From Neobacillus sp. FSL H8-0543 (GTDB taxonomy: Bacteria; Bacillota; Bacilli; Bacillales; Cytobacillaceae), in assembly GCF_038592905.1 (NCBI RefSeq), contig NZ_CP151943.1:1242501-1306500 (forward strand): a DNA stretch of 64,000 nt, written 5' to 3'. The notes under the pieces are model-generated. The model searched no databases and was not told where the DNA came from. It saw only the letters and a list, made by a program, of their open reading frames with translations. The position numbers and the translations under genes were made by a program. Within the stretch, counting starts at the first letter, position 1. Each line of letters begins with the position of its first letter. Below, in pieces: positions 26,535-35,140 of the stretch.

Positions 26535-26812
26535 TATGAACCGTTCATGAGGACCTCTTTTGAGAATATTCTATAGAAGTTGGCTTCATGAACCCTTCAT
26601 GAGGACCTCTTTTGAAATTTTTCTATTGAAGTTGGCTTCATGAGCCCTTCATGAGGACCTCTTTTGAAATTTTTCTATTGAAGTTGGCTTCATGAACCCT
26701 TCTTGAGGTCCTCTTTTGGAATTTTTCTATTGAAGTTGGCTTCATGAGCCCTTCATGAGGACCTCTTTTTGGATTTTTCTATTGAAGTTGGCTTCATGAG
26801 CCCTTCATTGGA
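26535..26812. repeat. 52-bp tandem repeat array
   Basis: Four full copies start at 26579, 26631, 26683 and 26735, with a partial copy on each side. The unit contains gttggcttcatgaaccc, then ttcatgaggacctctttt, then a T-rich tail tttttctattgaa. Copies differ at a few positions. The unit is not a multiple of three, so it is not coding. TCATGA occurs twice per unit. It lies in the 445-base convergent gap between serA and the HAD gene; there are no unique spacers, so it is not CRISPR. Confidence 0.9.
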
Positions 26813-26874
26813 GATATATCTTCGATTTTCAAGTCATTCTTTTCGAATCTTCGGTTATATCTGGGAAATCCAAC

Positions 26875-28029
26875 TTATTTCTGCGAAGGTTCAAGAATTC
26901 CCTTGATATCTAGTACCGAATCAAGTATATAATCGGCTTGTTGTTCTTCAAAGTCTCTTCTCGCATCTTTTCCTGATAAACCGGTTAATACGGCAGCAAA
27001 CTGACACCCCATTTGTCTTGCCGCCAGCAGATCTGCTAAAGAGTCGCCTACTACTAAAATTTCATCCCCCTGATCTATCGGTAAAATAGTATTTAAACAA
27101 GCCTCGACAGAAGTCTGCTTACCGTTAATAGCCATAATGTACGTAAATGGATTTGGTTTTGATAATGATTTCTTTTCTGGATGCTCGTTTTCCGCTTGAA
27201 ACACCTCATCAGCTGTGATGATACGATTATCATCAAAATGCTTGAGCCAATCCAAATGTCTAAATGGCAGGACCGTTTCAAGCCTTGGTCTTCCAGTTCC
27301 TATTCCAATCGTATGGCCTGATTCCACCAAGAATGTAAACAGCTCATCAATTTCCTTCTTAGATGCTAATGTCGTTTCATTTGCTAAGAAGCCCTTCTTT
27401 CCAAGCTGAACTGATGGTCTGCCAGTAGAATTAACAACATTTTCATCGCCTACATACCATTCCTGGGATACATGTTCACACACAGACCACAGCGCACCTT
27501 TCTCACTGAAGATACTGGTAACTACCCCTAATTTCTCTTTTACCAAGATATTAAGAAAGTCAAAAAGTTCCTCCTTCATGCCAGGGAAACGCTGAAAATC
27601 TCTTACGAATAATTGATAATCCACTTTAACTTCATACTGGTTTAATACCTTTCCCATCTCTAGCAGTACATTACGATCGATCGGTGACAGGCACCATTTG
27701 TTTATATTTTCAAATTCACTATCTTTTATTTGTGCTAACAGGTGGATTAGCTGATAGCTAAATGTCAGGTAAATCATGTCCCAGTTAGCGTTGAGCCCAC
27801 GTGACTTTAGAAACTTCAATACTTGATCCTTTTCAAATACGAGCTCTCTTATCGCGGATATTTCTTCTTCATTGTAATCTGTTTTATATGTATCTGGTGA
27901 TAGTGCTAAGTAATTCTTACTGATTAAAAGCTCCCAAACGGTTAGTGCTGAGGCATCAAAATAATGCTCCTCACTCAAAAGGACTCCGTCAACGTCGAAC
28001 AATATTGTTTTAATCACTACTCCACCCAC
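26875..28029 (-). CDS. HAD superfamily hydrolase
   Basis: A 384-residue HAD phosphohydrolase. Motif I DVDGVLL is at residues 11-17 with the nucleophile Asp. A long helical cap region occupies about 25-190, motif II is near GIGTGRPRLE, and motif IV is VVGDSLADLLAARQMG (about 325-340). The substrate is not evident. The family usually spans 220-280 residues, so the cap is large. GTG start at 28029 (AAAGGG nearby); a second GTG at 28017 is possible. It is monocistronic, between the repeat array and the LysM hydrolase gene. Confidence 0.85.
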   Translation of the reverse strand: MGGVVIKTILFDVDGVLLSEEHYFDASALTVWELLISKNYLALSPDTYKTDYNEEEISAIRELVFEKDQVLKFLKSRGLNANWDMIYLTFSYQLIHLLAQIKDSEFENINKWCLSPIDRNVLLEMGKVLNQYEVKVDYQLFVRDFQRFPGMKEELFDFLNILVKEKLGVVTSIFSEKGALWSVCEHVSQEWYVGDENVVNSTGRPSVQLGKKGFLANETTLASKKEIDELFTFLVESGHTIGIGTGRPRLETVLPFRHLDWLKHFDDNRIITADEVFQAENEHPEKKSLSKPNPFTYIMAINGKQTSVEACLNTILPIDQGDEILVVGDSLADLLAARQMGCQFAAVLTGLSGKDARRDFEEQQADYILDSVLDIKGILEPSQK

Positions 28030-28168
28030 TTTTCCCTTTGCTTTTATACACTATCGTAACACAGTAACCAACAAAATATAAAGTGAAAAAATATAGACAC
28101 AGTTCCTCCAAGACCATGCGAAAGTTGACACCCTTTTGATAGAAATGAAACAGCATTAAAATAGTGAA

Positions 28169-28206
28169 AGCCGTAATCTTCATAAACGGAGATTACAGCT
28201 TTTTTT
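28169..28206 (+). terminator. Plus-strand terminator-like hairpin without an obvious gene
   Basis: AGCCGTAATCT (28169-28179) pairs with AGATTACAGCT (28190-28200) with one mismatch, then TTTTTT. It is oriented for plus-strand transcription, yet both flanking genes are on the minus strand. Confidence 0.4.
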
Positions 28207-28219
28207 GTATAAAAGTAAA

Positions 28220-28246
28220 GAAGCTAGCCATAATAAGGCTAGCTTC
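28220..28246 (-). terminator. Terminator of the LysM/SleB hydrolase gene
   Basis: The 10-bp perfect stem gaagctagcc/ggctagcttc with a 7-base loop is followed on the minus strand by TTTACTTTT, 13 bases after the stop codon. Confidence 0.85.
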
Positions 28247-28259
28247 AAGAATATAGATA

Positions 28260-28859
28260 TTACCTCGCAAAACGGTGTTTTCCGATAGTTACCGTTGTTT
28301 CACGTGAGAAGATCCACTGACTTACTGCCGTTTTCGGATTGTAGAAGAATAGAGACCCGTTGCCTTGTCCTCTAAACGCTAATGCTTCATTAACCGCCTG
28401 TTTTGAAGCTGCATCTGCTGGTTGATTGATTTGTCCATTTTGAACAGGTGTAAATGCATAATGTCCATTAGAAATTTGGTTGATAACTGCCTTAATTGAA
28501 TTAGGAAAATCAGGACTGTCTACTCTGTTTAAGATAACCGTAGCGACAGCGACTTTACCTGCATAAGGTTCCCCTACTGCCTCTGCACGAACCAAACGTG
28601 CCATCAAATCCTTATCCGCTGCAGAAATAGTAGCATCAGGGATTACTAGATTTTGTCCAACATAAAGAAGGGAGCTTTTTGCATTGTTTGTTTTCATTAA
28701 GTTATGAACGGGAACTCCAAACTTGGTAGCAATTTTATAATACGTTTCACCAGATTGTACTTTATGCGTAGATGCGGCCTCTGTTTGGGTTGTTAGTGTA
28801 AATGCTGACATTGATAAAATTAATCCAGTAGCAATGACTAGCTTTTTAAGTTTATTCAT
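28260..28859 (-). CDS. LysM-domain cell wall hydrolase (SleB/CwlJ-type)
   Basis: A 199-residue exported peptidoglycan hydrolase. The signal peptide spans residues 1-28 (ending TQTEAAS). A LysM domain follows at about 31-75 (HKVQSGETYYKIATKFGVPV...LYVGQNLVIP), then a Hydrolase_2 (SleB-like) catalytic domain from about 80 to the end, with the acid Glu in RLVRAEAVGEPY, and NRVDSPDFPNSI and FYNPKTAVSQWI. SleB-type enzymes are lytic transglycosylases used in spore germination or cortex remodelling. CTAGGAGG supports the start. Presence fits an endospore former. Confidence 0.9.
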   Translation of the reverse strand: MNKLKKLVIATGLILSMSAFTLTTQTEAASTHKVQSGETYYKIATKFGVPVHNLMKTNNAKSSLLYVGQNLVIPDATISAADKDLMARLVRAEAVGEPYAGKVAVATVILNRVDSPDFPNSIKAVINQISNGHYAFTPVQNGQINQPADAASKQAVNEALAFRGQGNGSLFFYNPKTAVSQWIFSRETTVTIGKHRFAR

Positions 28860-29157
28860 CCGATTACCTCCTAGTAATTTGCTTGTCTCTCTACTTAATA
28901 ATCTATCAGTTGTAACACACTATTTCATTATCCAAAAAAAACCAACAACCAACTAACTAGGATTATCGTTACTATAATAGCTTCTATCCGCCTTCAGGAA
29001 TATCTATCCAAATAATCGTCTCCCCCTAATTAATTCCCCCACTGGATATTAAAGGATTGATTATTACATTTTTATCAGTATTGATATATTGAATTGGTTA
29101 AATAAGCGCCTCCAAAGGAATCCGTCACCAAATTGTCAAGATTTTCCTCGTTAATAC

Positions 29158-29187
29158 ACAGGTTTTCTACCTCAAACTTTGGTAATA
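29158..29187 (+). promoter_or_regulatory. Candidate SigB-type promoter for dps
   Basis: AGGTTTTC followed after 13 bases by GGTAAT loosely matches the SigB consensus (RGGXTTRA-N14-GGGTAT), about 35-60 bases before the dps start. B. subtilis dps is a SigB gene. The match is imperfect. The rest of the 28860-29220 gap shows nothing I can support. Confidence 0.35.
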
Positions 29188-29220
29188 ATATAATAGAAGA
29201 CATTTGAAGGAGGATCATCA

Positions 29221-29667
29221 ATGGAAAATCAGTTAGCCAGCGTGTTAAACAAACAAATTTCAAATTGGTCTGTATTGTATATGAAGTTACATAACTATCA
29301 TTGGTATGTGAAGGGTGGACAATTTTTTACCCTGCACGTAAAGTTTGAGGAGTTTTACAATGAAGCTGGATTGCATGTTGATGAATTAGCAGAACGATTG
29401 CTTTCAATCGGCGGAAACCCTGTAGCTACTATGAAGGAATGTCTTGAACTTTCATCTATCCAAGAAGCTAACGGTAACGAAACGGCAGATGAAATGGTTC
29501 AATCCATTATTAACGATTTCTCTATAATCATCGGCGAACTAAAAGAGGGTATGAGCTTAGCTGGTGAAAAGAATGATGAAACAACAGGTGATATGTTGCT
29601 TGCCATTCATTCGGGACTTGAAAAACATGTATGGATGCTGACTGCATTCCTAGGTAAATCCATCTGA
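29221..29667 (+). CDS. dps: Dps family ferritin-like DNA-protection protein
   Basis: A 148-residue Dps-fold protein that stores iron and protects DNA from peroxide damage. The ferroxidase ligands are visible: His in [10 protein letters not shown] (about residue 32), and Asp/Glu in [16 protein letters not shown] (about 58-63). The length is normal for Dps/MrgA. GAAGGAGG lies just before the ATG. It is monocistronic, with a bidirectional terminator shared with yisL. Confidence 0.93.
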   Translation: MENQLASVLNKQISNWSVLYMKLHNYHWYVKGGQFFTLHVKFEEFYNEAGLHVDELAERLLSIGGNPVATMKECLELSSIQEANGNETADEMVQSIINDFSIIIGELKEGMSLAGEKNDETTGDMLLAIHSGLEKHVWMLTAFLGKSI

Positions 29668-29674
29668 TTTAATT

Positions 29675-29734
29675 TTAGATAAAACAAAAAGGGGAAGACA
29701 TCTTGAAATGTCTTCCCCTTTTTGTTTTATCTAA
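29675..29734. terminator. Bidirectional terminator, 27-bp perfect palindrome
   Basis: Perfectly complementary 27-base arms (29675-29701 and 29708-29734) surround the loop cttgaa. The core ggggaagacat/atgtcttcccc has A- and T-tracts on either side. It serves dps on the plus strand and yisL on the minus strand, overlapping the end of yisL. Confidence 0.92.
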
Positions 29735-30077
29735 TATAGAATCCCATTGGTAAAATTAGTCCAATGTATGTGACGAAAATACAGGTTAAAGCGATTAATA
29801 TCCAGTGAATCCCAGTAGCCCTTCCATCTCCGCCTCTTACTAGAATCATCTCAAAGAAAGCAATCATCAGAATACCTAACACCGCTTTTAAAATGTATAG
29901 GAAGGTAATATTGAATACACTAAAGAATATAATACCGCCGCTTACGAGAAGTATAATATACATTACCCGAAGAATCATGTGAATAACTTTTGTGTTTTTT
30001 CCTGACTTTTGCATGAAAAAGGTGATCAAGAAAAAAATAATCGTTAGTACTATTGCTGTTAAATGTAAGTGTGTCAA
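29727..30077 (-). CDS. yisL: YisL family (DUF1516) membrane protein
   Basis: A 116-residue protein of four hydrophobic segments (about 5-22, 32-52, 57-80 and 90-112). MTHLHLT at the N-terminus, HMILRVMYIILL and the C-terminal LILPMGF closely follow Bacillus YisL (DUF1516). Function unknown. It is monocistronic, and its end lies within the shared terminator. Confidence 0.88.
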   Translation of the reverse strand: MTHLHLTAIVLTIIFFLITFFMQKSGKNTKVIHMILRVMYIILLVSGGIIFFSVFNITFLYILKAVLGILMIAFFEMILVRGGDGRATGIHWILIALTCIFVTYIGLILPMGFYIR

Positions 30078-30182
30078 AATATATCTCTCCTAAAGTTTAT
30101 TATAATAATTAGCAAACTCCTCTCATTTGTAGGTTAAATCAAACCAATCATACCTACAATACTTTTCACACTATTTCCAAAA

Positions 30183-30216
30183 AAAGAAGAGATTATCCGC
30201 GGATAGTCTCTTCTTT
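30183..30216 (-). terminator. Terminator of bdbDC
   Basis: AAAGAAGAGATTATCC (30183-30198) pairs with GGATAGTCTCTTCTTT (30201-30216), one wobble. On the minus strand it runs into a T-tract. The bdbC stop codon lies within it. Confidence 0.8.
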
Positions 30217-30618
30217 CTTGTGACTGTATGCTATGAAAAATAAGCTGATTGTAATAATTGTAAATGCAATAAACGCTAACATCGGAATGGTAATAAAACC
30301 TAACCAGTTAATGTAATCCTTCGAGCACGGTACACCTGATGTACACATTTCAAACTGTTGCAAATAGGGTATCTTTTGTAAAACGGTATGATAGCCTGAA
30401 ATGATCAATCCCGTGATTGACAACGGCAAAGCATATTTAGTTATTCCCTTATCATTTTGATAAAAAGCAATACCGAGTATGATTGCTAATGGATACATAA
30501 AAATTCGCTGATACCAGCACAAGGTACAGGCAATGTAATGAAGAACCTCACTAAAGTATAAACTTCCTATGGTTGCTATGAGTGCAGCTACCCAAGCAAG
30601 AAGGAGGGCTTTATTCAT
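30193..30618 (-). CDS. bdbC: Disulfide bond formation protein BdbC (DsbB family)
   Basis: A 141-residue four-helix membrane quinone reductase that reoxidises BdbD. The redox pairs are Cys31-Cys34 (IACTLCWYQR, followed by the family Tyr-Gln-Arg) and Cys92-Cys98 (EMCTSGVPC) in the outer loop. The start overlaps the end of bdbD by 8 bases, so the pair is co-translated. Such pairs support competence and secreted disulfide proteins in Bacillus. Confidence 0.95.
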   Translation of the reverse strand: MNKALLLAWVAALIATIGSLYFSEVLHYIACTLCWYQRIFMYPLAIILGIAFYQNDKGITKYALPLSITGLIISGYHTVLQKIPYLQQFEMCTSGVPCSKDYINWLGFITIPMLAFIAFTIITISLFFIAYSHKKEETIRG

Positions 30619-31321
30619 CCGCTTTTTCCTTTGACGCTTCTTCTACCATTTTATTTAAATCATCCATCGTTTCTCCCTCAAACTTCTTACCATTAACAAG
30701 CATCGTTGGTGTTCCAGTAACATTTAGCTGTTTAGCATATTCCTCATCCTTTTTCCAAGCATCATCCGCTTCTTTCGTATTGAAGTATGCGACTACCTTA
30801 TTTACCTCTTCATCACCAGCAATTTCTGCTAATGTTTCAGTGAGAAATTCTTCAGTAAATACATCAATCTTTTCATACTGTAAATCTGCTGGCTGCTTCT
30901 GATAAATAAGTTCGTGGAATTCCCAGAAGGTATCATTTCCTAGTTCATGATAGACCGACTCTGCAAATTTTGCTGTACGGTTAGAATCAACATTAATAAA
31001 TGGATAATGGAAATAATAAAACTTTGCTTTCCCTGTATCAACAAGATCTTTAACAATAGTCGGGACAACATTGTCAGCAAAGTTTTTGCAATTTGGACAT
31101 TTGTAATCACCAAATTCTACAATTGAAACAGGTGCCGTTTCTTCACCTAAAAAAGGCTGATTATTATAATCAATGATATCTCCAGCCACTTGGTCAGAAT
31201 TAGAATTACTTCTATCAATAAAGATTAACCCAACTATACCAATGGCTATTAAACCAATCACCCAAAATACAAATTTTGATGAATTTGCTTCTTTTTTTGA
31301 ACTTTTTTTGCTTTTTGCCAT
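30611..31321 (-). CDS. bdbD: Thiol-disulfide oxidoreductase BdbD (DsbA family)
   Basis: A 236-residue membrane-anchored extracytoplasmic thiol oxidase. A Lys/Ser-rich cytoplasmic N-terminus is followed by one transmembrane helix (about 17-35), then a thioredoxin fold with an inserted helical domain. The active site is Cys75-Pro-Asn-Cys78 (DYKCPNCKNF), and cis-Pro is in VTGTPTML. It introduces disulfides into exported proteins with BdbC. AAGGGG precedes the ATG. The cysteine-containing precursor peptide of the lasso cluster could be a client, but nothing proves it. Confidence 0.95.
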   Translation of the reverse strand: MAKSKKSSKKEANSSKFVFWVIGLIAIGIVGLIFIDRSNSNSDQVAGDIIDYNNQPFLGEETAPVSIVEFGDYKCPNCKNFADNVVPTIVKDLVDTGKAKFYYFHYPFINVDSNRTAKFAESVYHELGNDTFWEFHELIYQKQPADLQYEKIDVFTEEFLTETLAEIAGDEEVNKVVAYFNTKEADDAWKKDEEYAKQLNVTGTPTMLVNGKKFEGETMDDLNKMVEEASKEKADE

Positions 31322-31772
31322 GTCAAAACCCCTTATTTATTGTCATATTAAAGAAATTAATCTAGTACTGTAATACTAGATTAAATTTTACTAAATTTAT
31401 TTGGTTATGCAAAATATAATGGCTTTTAAATCGCGAAAAATAATGGGAATATCCATTAGATAGATTACACATCAAACTTAAGTAAATAATGTTCTACTAA
31501 CCACCATTGATTAAAAATACAATCCATAGGTTTTTTTATAAATAATTTATATCATGCCTAATAGCCCTAAGTAATGGATTGGATTCATTACTTAGGGCTT
31601 ATTTCTAACAAATTCGAGATGATCCCAACTATATTTAGTAATAAAGAATTAAAGAATTGCAAAACTGTTTTGTGACTATATAATGGGGCCTTAAATAAAT
31701 TTTTAATAAATTTGCCTTGATTATTTTGAAATTGAATAGAGTCATTATTAGATATGTTTATTTCCTATAATA
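31322..31772. other. AT-rich intergenic region with a 14-bp perfect stem-loop
   Basis: This 451-base gap separates the core chromosome (bdbDC) from the accessory locus. AGCCCTAAGTAATG (31563-31576) pairs perfectly with CATTACTTAGGGCT (31586-31599) around a 9-base loop. The T-runs on either side are weak, so the direction of any termination is unclear. No gene is visible; the rest is very AT-rich. Confidence 0.6.
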
Positions 31773-32396
31773 CTAAACTTTCTTTGCAGGTATGCCAAAA
31801 ACAGTGGTATCTGCCTTTACCTGTTTAACGACAACACTACCTGCCCCAATCTTAGCAAAATCCCTTACCTTTACGCTTGGCATAATAACTGCGTGACTAC
31901 CTAGAAATACCCCTGTACCTAGCTCTGTACAACCAGTTACATCAGAATGAGAATTAACCGTACAACCGTTACCAATTTTTGCGTCATGCCCAATTGTTAC
32001 ACCTAAGTTAAGCAACACGAAGTTTCCTATTTGAATATCACACGTCAATATGGCACGCGGACATACAACACACCCTTTACCCATTTTAACATTTTTTCCA
32101 ACTAGAGCTGTTGGATGAATTAAGCTAATAAACCTAGCACCACGGTTCTCAAGTTCTTTAGCTACGGCAATCTTAGCCTTCGGGTCTGCAATTGCCATAA
32201 CTAGAACATGATCGACTTCTGGCTGATACTCTTGTATCGTGCTTAATATGGGGAGATCATAATCATAACCGTCAAGAGCATCTAACCTATCACTAATAAA
32301 ACCAATAGGCTCCCATTTGTCGTCTGAAAAATCAGGGAGCCAGCTAAATATCATCCTTGCCAGACCTCCAGCCCCTACAATGACCACTTTTTCCAT
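31773..32396 (-). CDS. NeuD/PglD-like sugar O- or N-acyltransferase
   Basis: A 207-residue acyltransferase. The N-terminal Rossmann-like domain starts MEKVVIVGAGGLARMI. From about residue 90 a left-handed beta-helix of hexapeptide repeats runs (VGKNVKMGKGCVVCPRAI, IGNGCTVNSHSDVTG, IGAGSVVVK), with the catalytic His in NSHSD. The frame is open to 32432, but the ATG at 32396 follows GGGAGA and gives the usual N-terminus. Relatives acetylate sialic-acid-type or diamino sugars using acetyl-CoA. It lies next to an ACP gene, so an ACP-borne acyl donor is conceivable here (inference). Last gene of the accessory locus. Confidence 0.88.
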   Translation of the reverse strand: MEKVVIVGAGGLARMIFSWLPDFSDDKWEPIGFISDRLDALDGYDYDLPILSTIQEYQPEVDHVLVMAIADPKAKIAVAKELENRGARFISLIHPTALVGKNVKMGKGCVVCPRAILTCDIQIGNFVLLNLGVTIGHDAKIGNGCTVNSHSDVTGCTELGTGVFLGSHAVIMPSVKVRDFAKIGAGSVVVKQVKADTTVFGIPAKKV

Positions 32397-32438
32397 CTTT
32401 AATCTCCCTTTACTTTTCAATGGGGTACACAATGAAAA

Positions 32439-32690
32439 TTAAATTTCAACTAACTTGAGTTTATCTTGGATGAGTTTTAACAGTTCTCCAATAACTTTGC
32501 ATTTCCGAAGTGCTTCATTTGAAACCGAAACCTGAAAATGTTCATCAACCATAACAATGACTGAAATAAGGGCTAAGGAGTCCCAATTCTCATTCTCATC
32601 TAATTGATAGTCACTAGTTAATTCCGACTTCTCAATTTCCAATAACTCCGCCAATTCAACTAAAAAATCTTCCATTTTCACTCTAATCAT
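32439..32690 (-). CDS. Acyl carrier protein
   Basis: An 83-residue ACP-like four-helix protein. The phosphopantetheine Ser is in ENENWDSLALISVIVMVDE (WDSLA in place of the FabD-type DSL), about residue 38. Helix II (LISVIVMVDEHF) is intact. It resembles free-standing carrier proteins of natural product or sugar-acyl clusters more than housekeeping AcpP. AGGAGAGG lies very close to the first ATG; the second ATG (32675) is an alternative start. It sits between an ATP-grasp ligase and a NeuD-like acyltransferase. Confidence 0.85.
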   Translation of the reverse strand: MIRVKMEDFLVELAELLEIEKSELTSDYQLDENENWDSLALISVIVMVDEHFQVSVSNEALRKCKVIGELLKLIQDKLKLVEI

Positions 32691-32810
32691 CCTCTCCTAA
32701 TTTATTTAGTTCGATCTTTTTTGGTACAAGTTGTTCTATCTAGCCAGCAATAATATCTAATTGACTTAATTAGGGGTATGTTTCCTTAAGATAAAAATGT
32801 AACAATTTGA

Positions 32811-33770
32811 TTAAAGAACAATTAAATGATCATATTTCACCATGGTTTTTCCTTCTTCATAGTCGCCTTTATTTTGTTCATTAGACTCCCCTTTAAGGTT
32901 GTTTATTATATTTTTAACGAAATTTTGCCCCATTTCATGTGCATGTAGATAACCCCCGCCAAATCTCGGATTAATTTCTGATATCATATAGCCATTCTCA
33001 GTCTTAAAACAATCAATATCTATTGGTCCAACTGGCTGTAGAGCAAATATTAATTTATCAATAACATGTTTTAACGATGAGTCTTTTACTGAAACGGATT
33101 TATCAGTTTCTCCAGCCCTCATCTTTATCTTTCTTTTCATGAATATATTAGTAGTTTTTTTAGTTAATATATCTATATAACAATCAACACCAAACTCTTC
33201 ACCAGTAATAAAAGGCTGTACAATTAATTTCTGAGTCTCATCATGGAATAAGTTTAGTTCTTTAATGGAATTAACCTTACAGATTCCTATACTCGCACTA
33301 CCATTATTCGGTTTTACAATTAAAGGGAATTGTATTTTGGAATTTTCTAGATCTCTTAAGACCTTATCAATTTCAATATAGGTTGGAACTGAAGGTATAT
33401 CATTTTCTTTTAAAAATTCGGTTGTTAAATATTTGTCGTAACATAAATTGACAACTCTTTCATCTGAAACTATGACGCGAATTCCATGCTTTTCAAACTT
33501 TTCTTTATGACTAGCTAATAATGTTAATTCAGGGTCTATAAGAGACAAGACACCGTTGATTTTATATTTATTACAAAGGTTTTTAATTCGGTGGAAGTAA
33601 TCAGGATGGTCAATACGAGGAACGACCTCATATATATCGGCATAGTGCAAGGCAGCTGCTGTTGGGTCACAGTCTATAGCCACAACTTTTCCATTAATTT
33701 TTTGAAGTTCCTTTTTAAAGTATTCTACTAATTTCACTCGGCGTCCAACACTACAAATTAGTATATTCAT
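32811..33770 (-). CDS. ATP-grasp ligase (carbamoyl-phosphate synthase large-chain-like)
   Basis: A 319-residue ATP-grasp enzyme. The N-terminal pre-ATP-grasp fold begins MNILICSVGRRVKLVEYF. The ATP-binding strand is PLIVKPNNGSASIGI, and the Mg ligands appear in IDIDCFKTENGYMISEINPRFGGG. Family members join a carboxylate (via acyl phosphate) to an amine or thiol. It is adjacent to a PLP decarboxylase-like gene and an ACP gene, so it might load an amino acid or carboxylate onto a partner. The substrate is unknown. The C-terminal 25 residues are polar and extend beyond the usual end. Confidence 0.88.
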   Translation of the reverse strand: MNILICSVGRRVKLVEYFKKELQKINGKVVAIDCDPTAAALHYADIYEVVPRIDHPDYFHRIKNLCNKYKINGVLSLIDPELTLLASHKEKFEKHGIRVIVSDERVVNLCYDKYLTTEFLKENDIPSVPTYIEIDKVLRDLENSKIQFPLIVKPNNGSASIGICKVNSIKELNLFHDETQKLIVQPFITGEEFGVDCYIDILTKKTTNIFMKRKIKMRAGETDKSVSVKDSSLKHVIDKLIFALQPVGPIDIDCFKTENGYMISEINPRFGGGYLHAHEMGQNFVKNIINNLKGESNEQNKGDYEEGKTMVKYDHLIVL

Positions 33771-33792
33771 TTATAACTCCTTTGTTAATTAC

Positions 33793-35070
33793 TTAAAAAC
33801 AATAGATTTCCTCATTAAAAAATTGTCTTATCGTTTCCTTTTTACGCACTACAAAAAATTTATTTTGATCTGCTGCTATAATGCTAGGTCGTTCTTTAAT
33901 AAATGGAGGATTAAAAACAATCGTGTATGCACCAACATTTTCAAATATTATATAATCATTTTTATGAGGCAGTTCAGCACTGATTTCATGTGCTAAATAA
34001 TCCTTTTCCATACAGGTATATCCAACTATGTTAAAAAGTTGGTTTGCCTTTACATCCTCATTTTGTCTAATTATCCTCATTGGTAGATTATGTTTATGCA
34101 TTGTTGGCTTTATATTATGAACACTCCCATCAACTAGCACAAAGTTTTTATCTCTAATTGTTTTGGTTTCTATTACTTTTGCTATAAAAATAAAAGCATT
34201 AGCTACCATCGCAATCCCAGGTTCTAATATTAAAGTTGGTTTTTTTTCAAAACTATCGAATTCAGTATTCATGATATGACAAATAGCTTCTGCATAATCA
34301 TCAAAGGTTGGTACCCTTTTAGCAAAGGATTTTGGTAATTCACCATAAATACCTCCACCGATATCAATGTATTCTATGCTATGTAAACTATTCCCCTTTG
34401 CGATGTCACATATTTTTTGAGTAATTTTCCTAAATGACTCAACGTCTCTATTCCTTGTAGAAAAATGACCATGTAATCCTATTACTTTAATATTCTTTAA
34501 ATCCCTTAACTTATTTAAGGAATACTGTAAATTCCCATTCTCTACACAAATACCGAACCTACTTACCTCATAACCTTCTTGAAGCTGACTAACCCCATTT
34601 TGAGAAATATCAAAATTAAGTCTAATCCCAATTTTTATTTGTTTATTTTGATTGTTTAAGGCATATTCTTTTACAAAATCTATCTCATAAATAGAATCAA
34701 TATTAATGATACTTTCATTTTCTAGAGCAATATTTATATCATCTTGACTTTTTAAAGGACCATTAAATATTATTCTTTTTGGGTCTTCACCTATTTTGAT
34801 TGCTAAATCGTACTCTAATCTTGAAACTACCTCAGAATATGCTCCTAGCTTAGACAACTCTTTACATAAAAATGGAAGATAGTTTGTTTTATATGAATAT
34901 CCGATAATAAAGTTTTCGTATCTACTTTTAAATGCAACCTCGATTTTTTTGTAATTCTCTCTCAATTTATCTACGTTTAATACATAAAATGATGGACCAA
35001 ACTCATTCTCTAATTTACTAATTGTTTTATAGTCAAACATTTTATTATCAGCATTAGTTAATGTTCTCAT
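33793..35070 (-). CDS. Fold-type III PLP enzyme (diaminopimelate/ornithine decarboxylase-like)
   Basis: A 425-residue alanine-racemase-fold PLP enzyme related to LysA. The PLP lysine is in IIGYSYKTNYLP (about residue 51). A phosphate-binding Gly-rich motif follows (EYIDIGGGIYG). A substrate-carboxylate/second domain begins near 285 (LILEPGIAMVANA), and GYTCMEKDYL carries the decarboxylase Cys. An ATG at 35070 with GGAGGG 9 bases upstream is better than the one at 35094. It may decarboxylate a diamino acid for use by the ATP-grasp and ACP neighbours. It is unlikely to be the housekeeping LysA. Confidence 0.85.
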   Translation of the reverse strand: MRTLTNADNKMFDYKTISKLENEFGPSFYVLNVDKLRENYKKIEVAFKSRYENFIIGYSYKTNYLPFLCKELSKLGAYSEVVSRLEYDLAIKIGEDPKRIIFNGPLKSQDDINIALENESIINIDSIYEIDFVKEYALNNQNKQIKIGIRLNFDISQNGVSQLQEGYEVSRFGICVENGNLQYSLNKLRDLKNIKVIGLHGHFSTRNRDVESFRKITQKICDIAKGNSLHSIEYIDIGGGIYGELPKSFAKRVPTFDDYAEAICHIMNTEFDSFEKKPTLILEPGIAMVANAFIFIAKVIETKTIRDKNFVLVDGSVHNIKPTMHKHNLPMRIIRQNEDVKANQLFNIVGYTCMEKDYLAHEISAELPHKNDYIIFENVGAYTIVFNPPFIKERPSIIAADQNKFFVVRKKETIRQFFNEEIYCF

Positions 35071-35140
35071 TGGACCATTCCCTCCACTATTCATATCTAA
35101 TAAGGAATCCTGATTCGATAAAGTGCCTAGAAAAAATCAA

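Noticed and set aside
26535..26812. CRISPR array
   Set aside because: Repeat units abut with no unique spacers and there are no cas genes; it is a simple tandem repeat.
29075..29263. Minus-strand ORF of 62 residues over the dps promoter
   Set aside because: Overlaps the start of dps in antisense and lacks an RBS.
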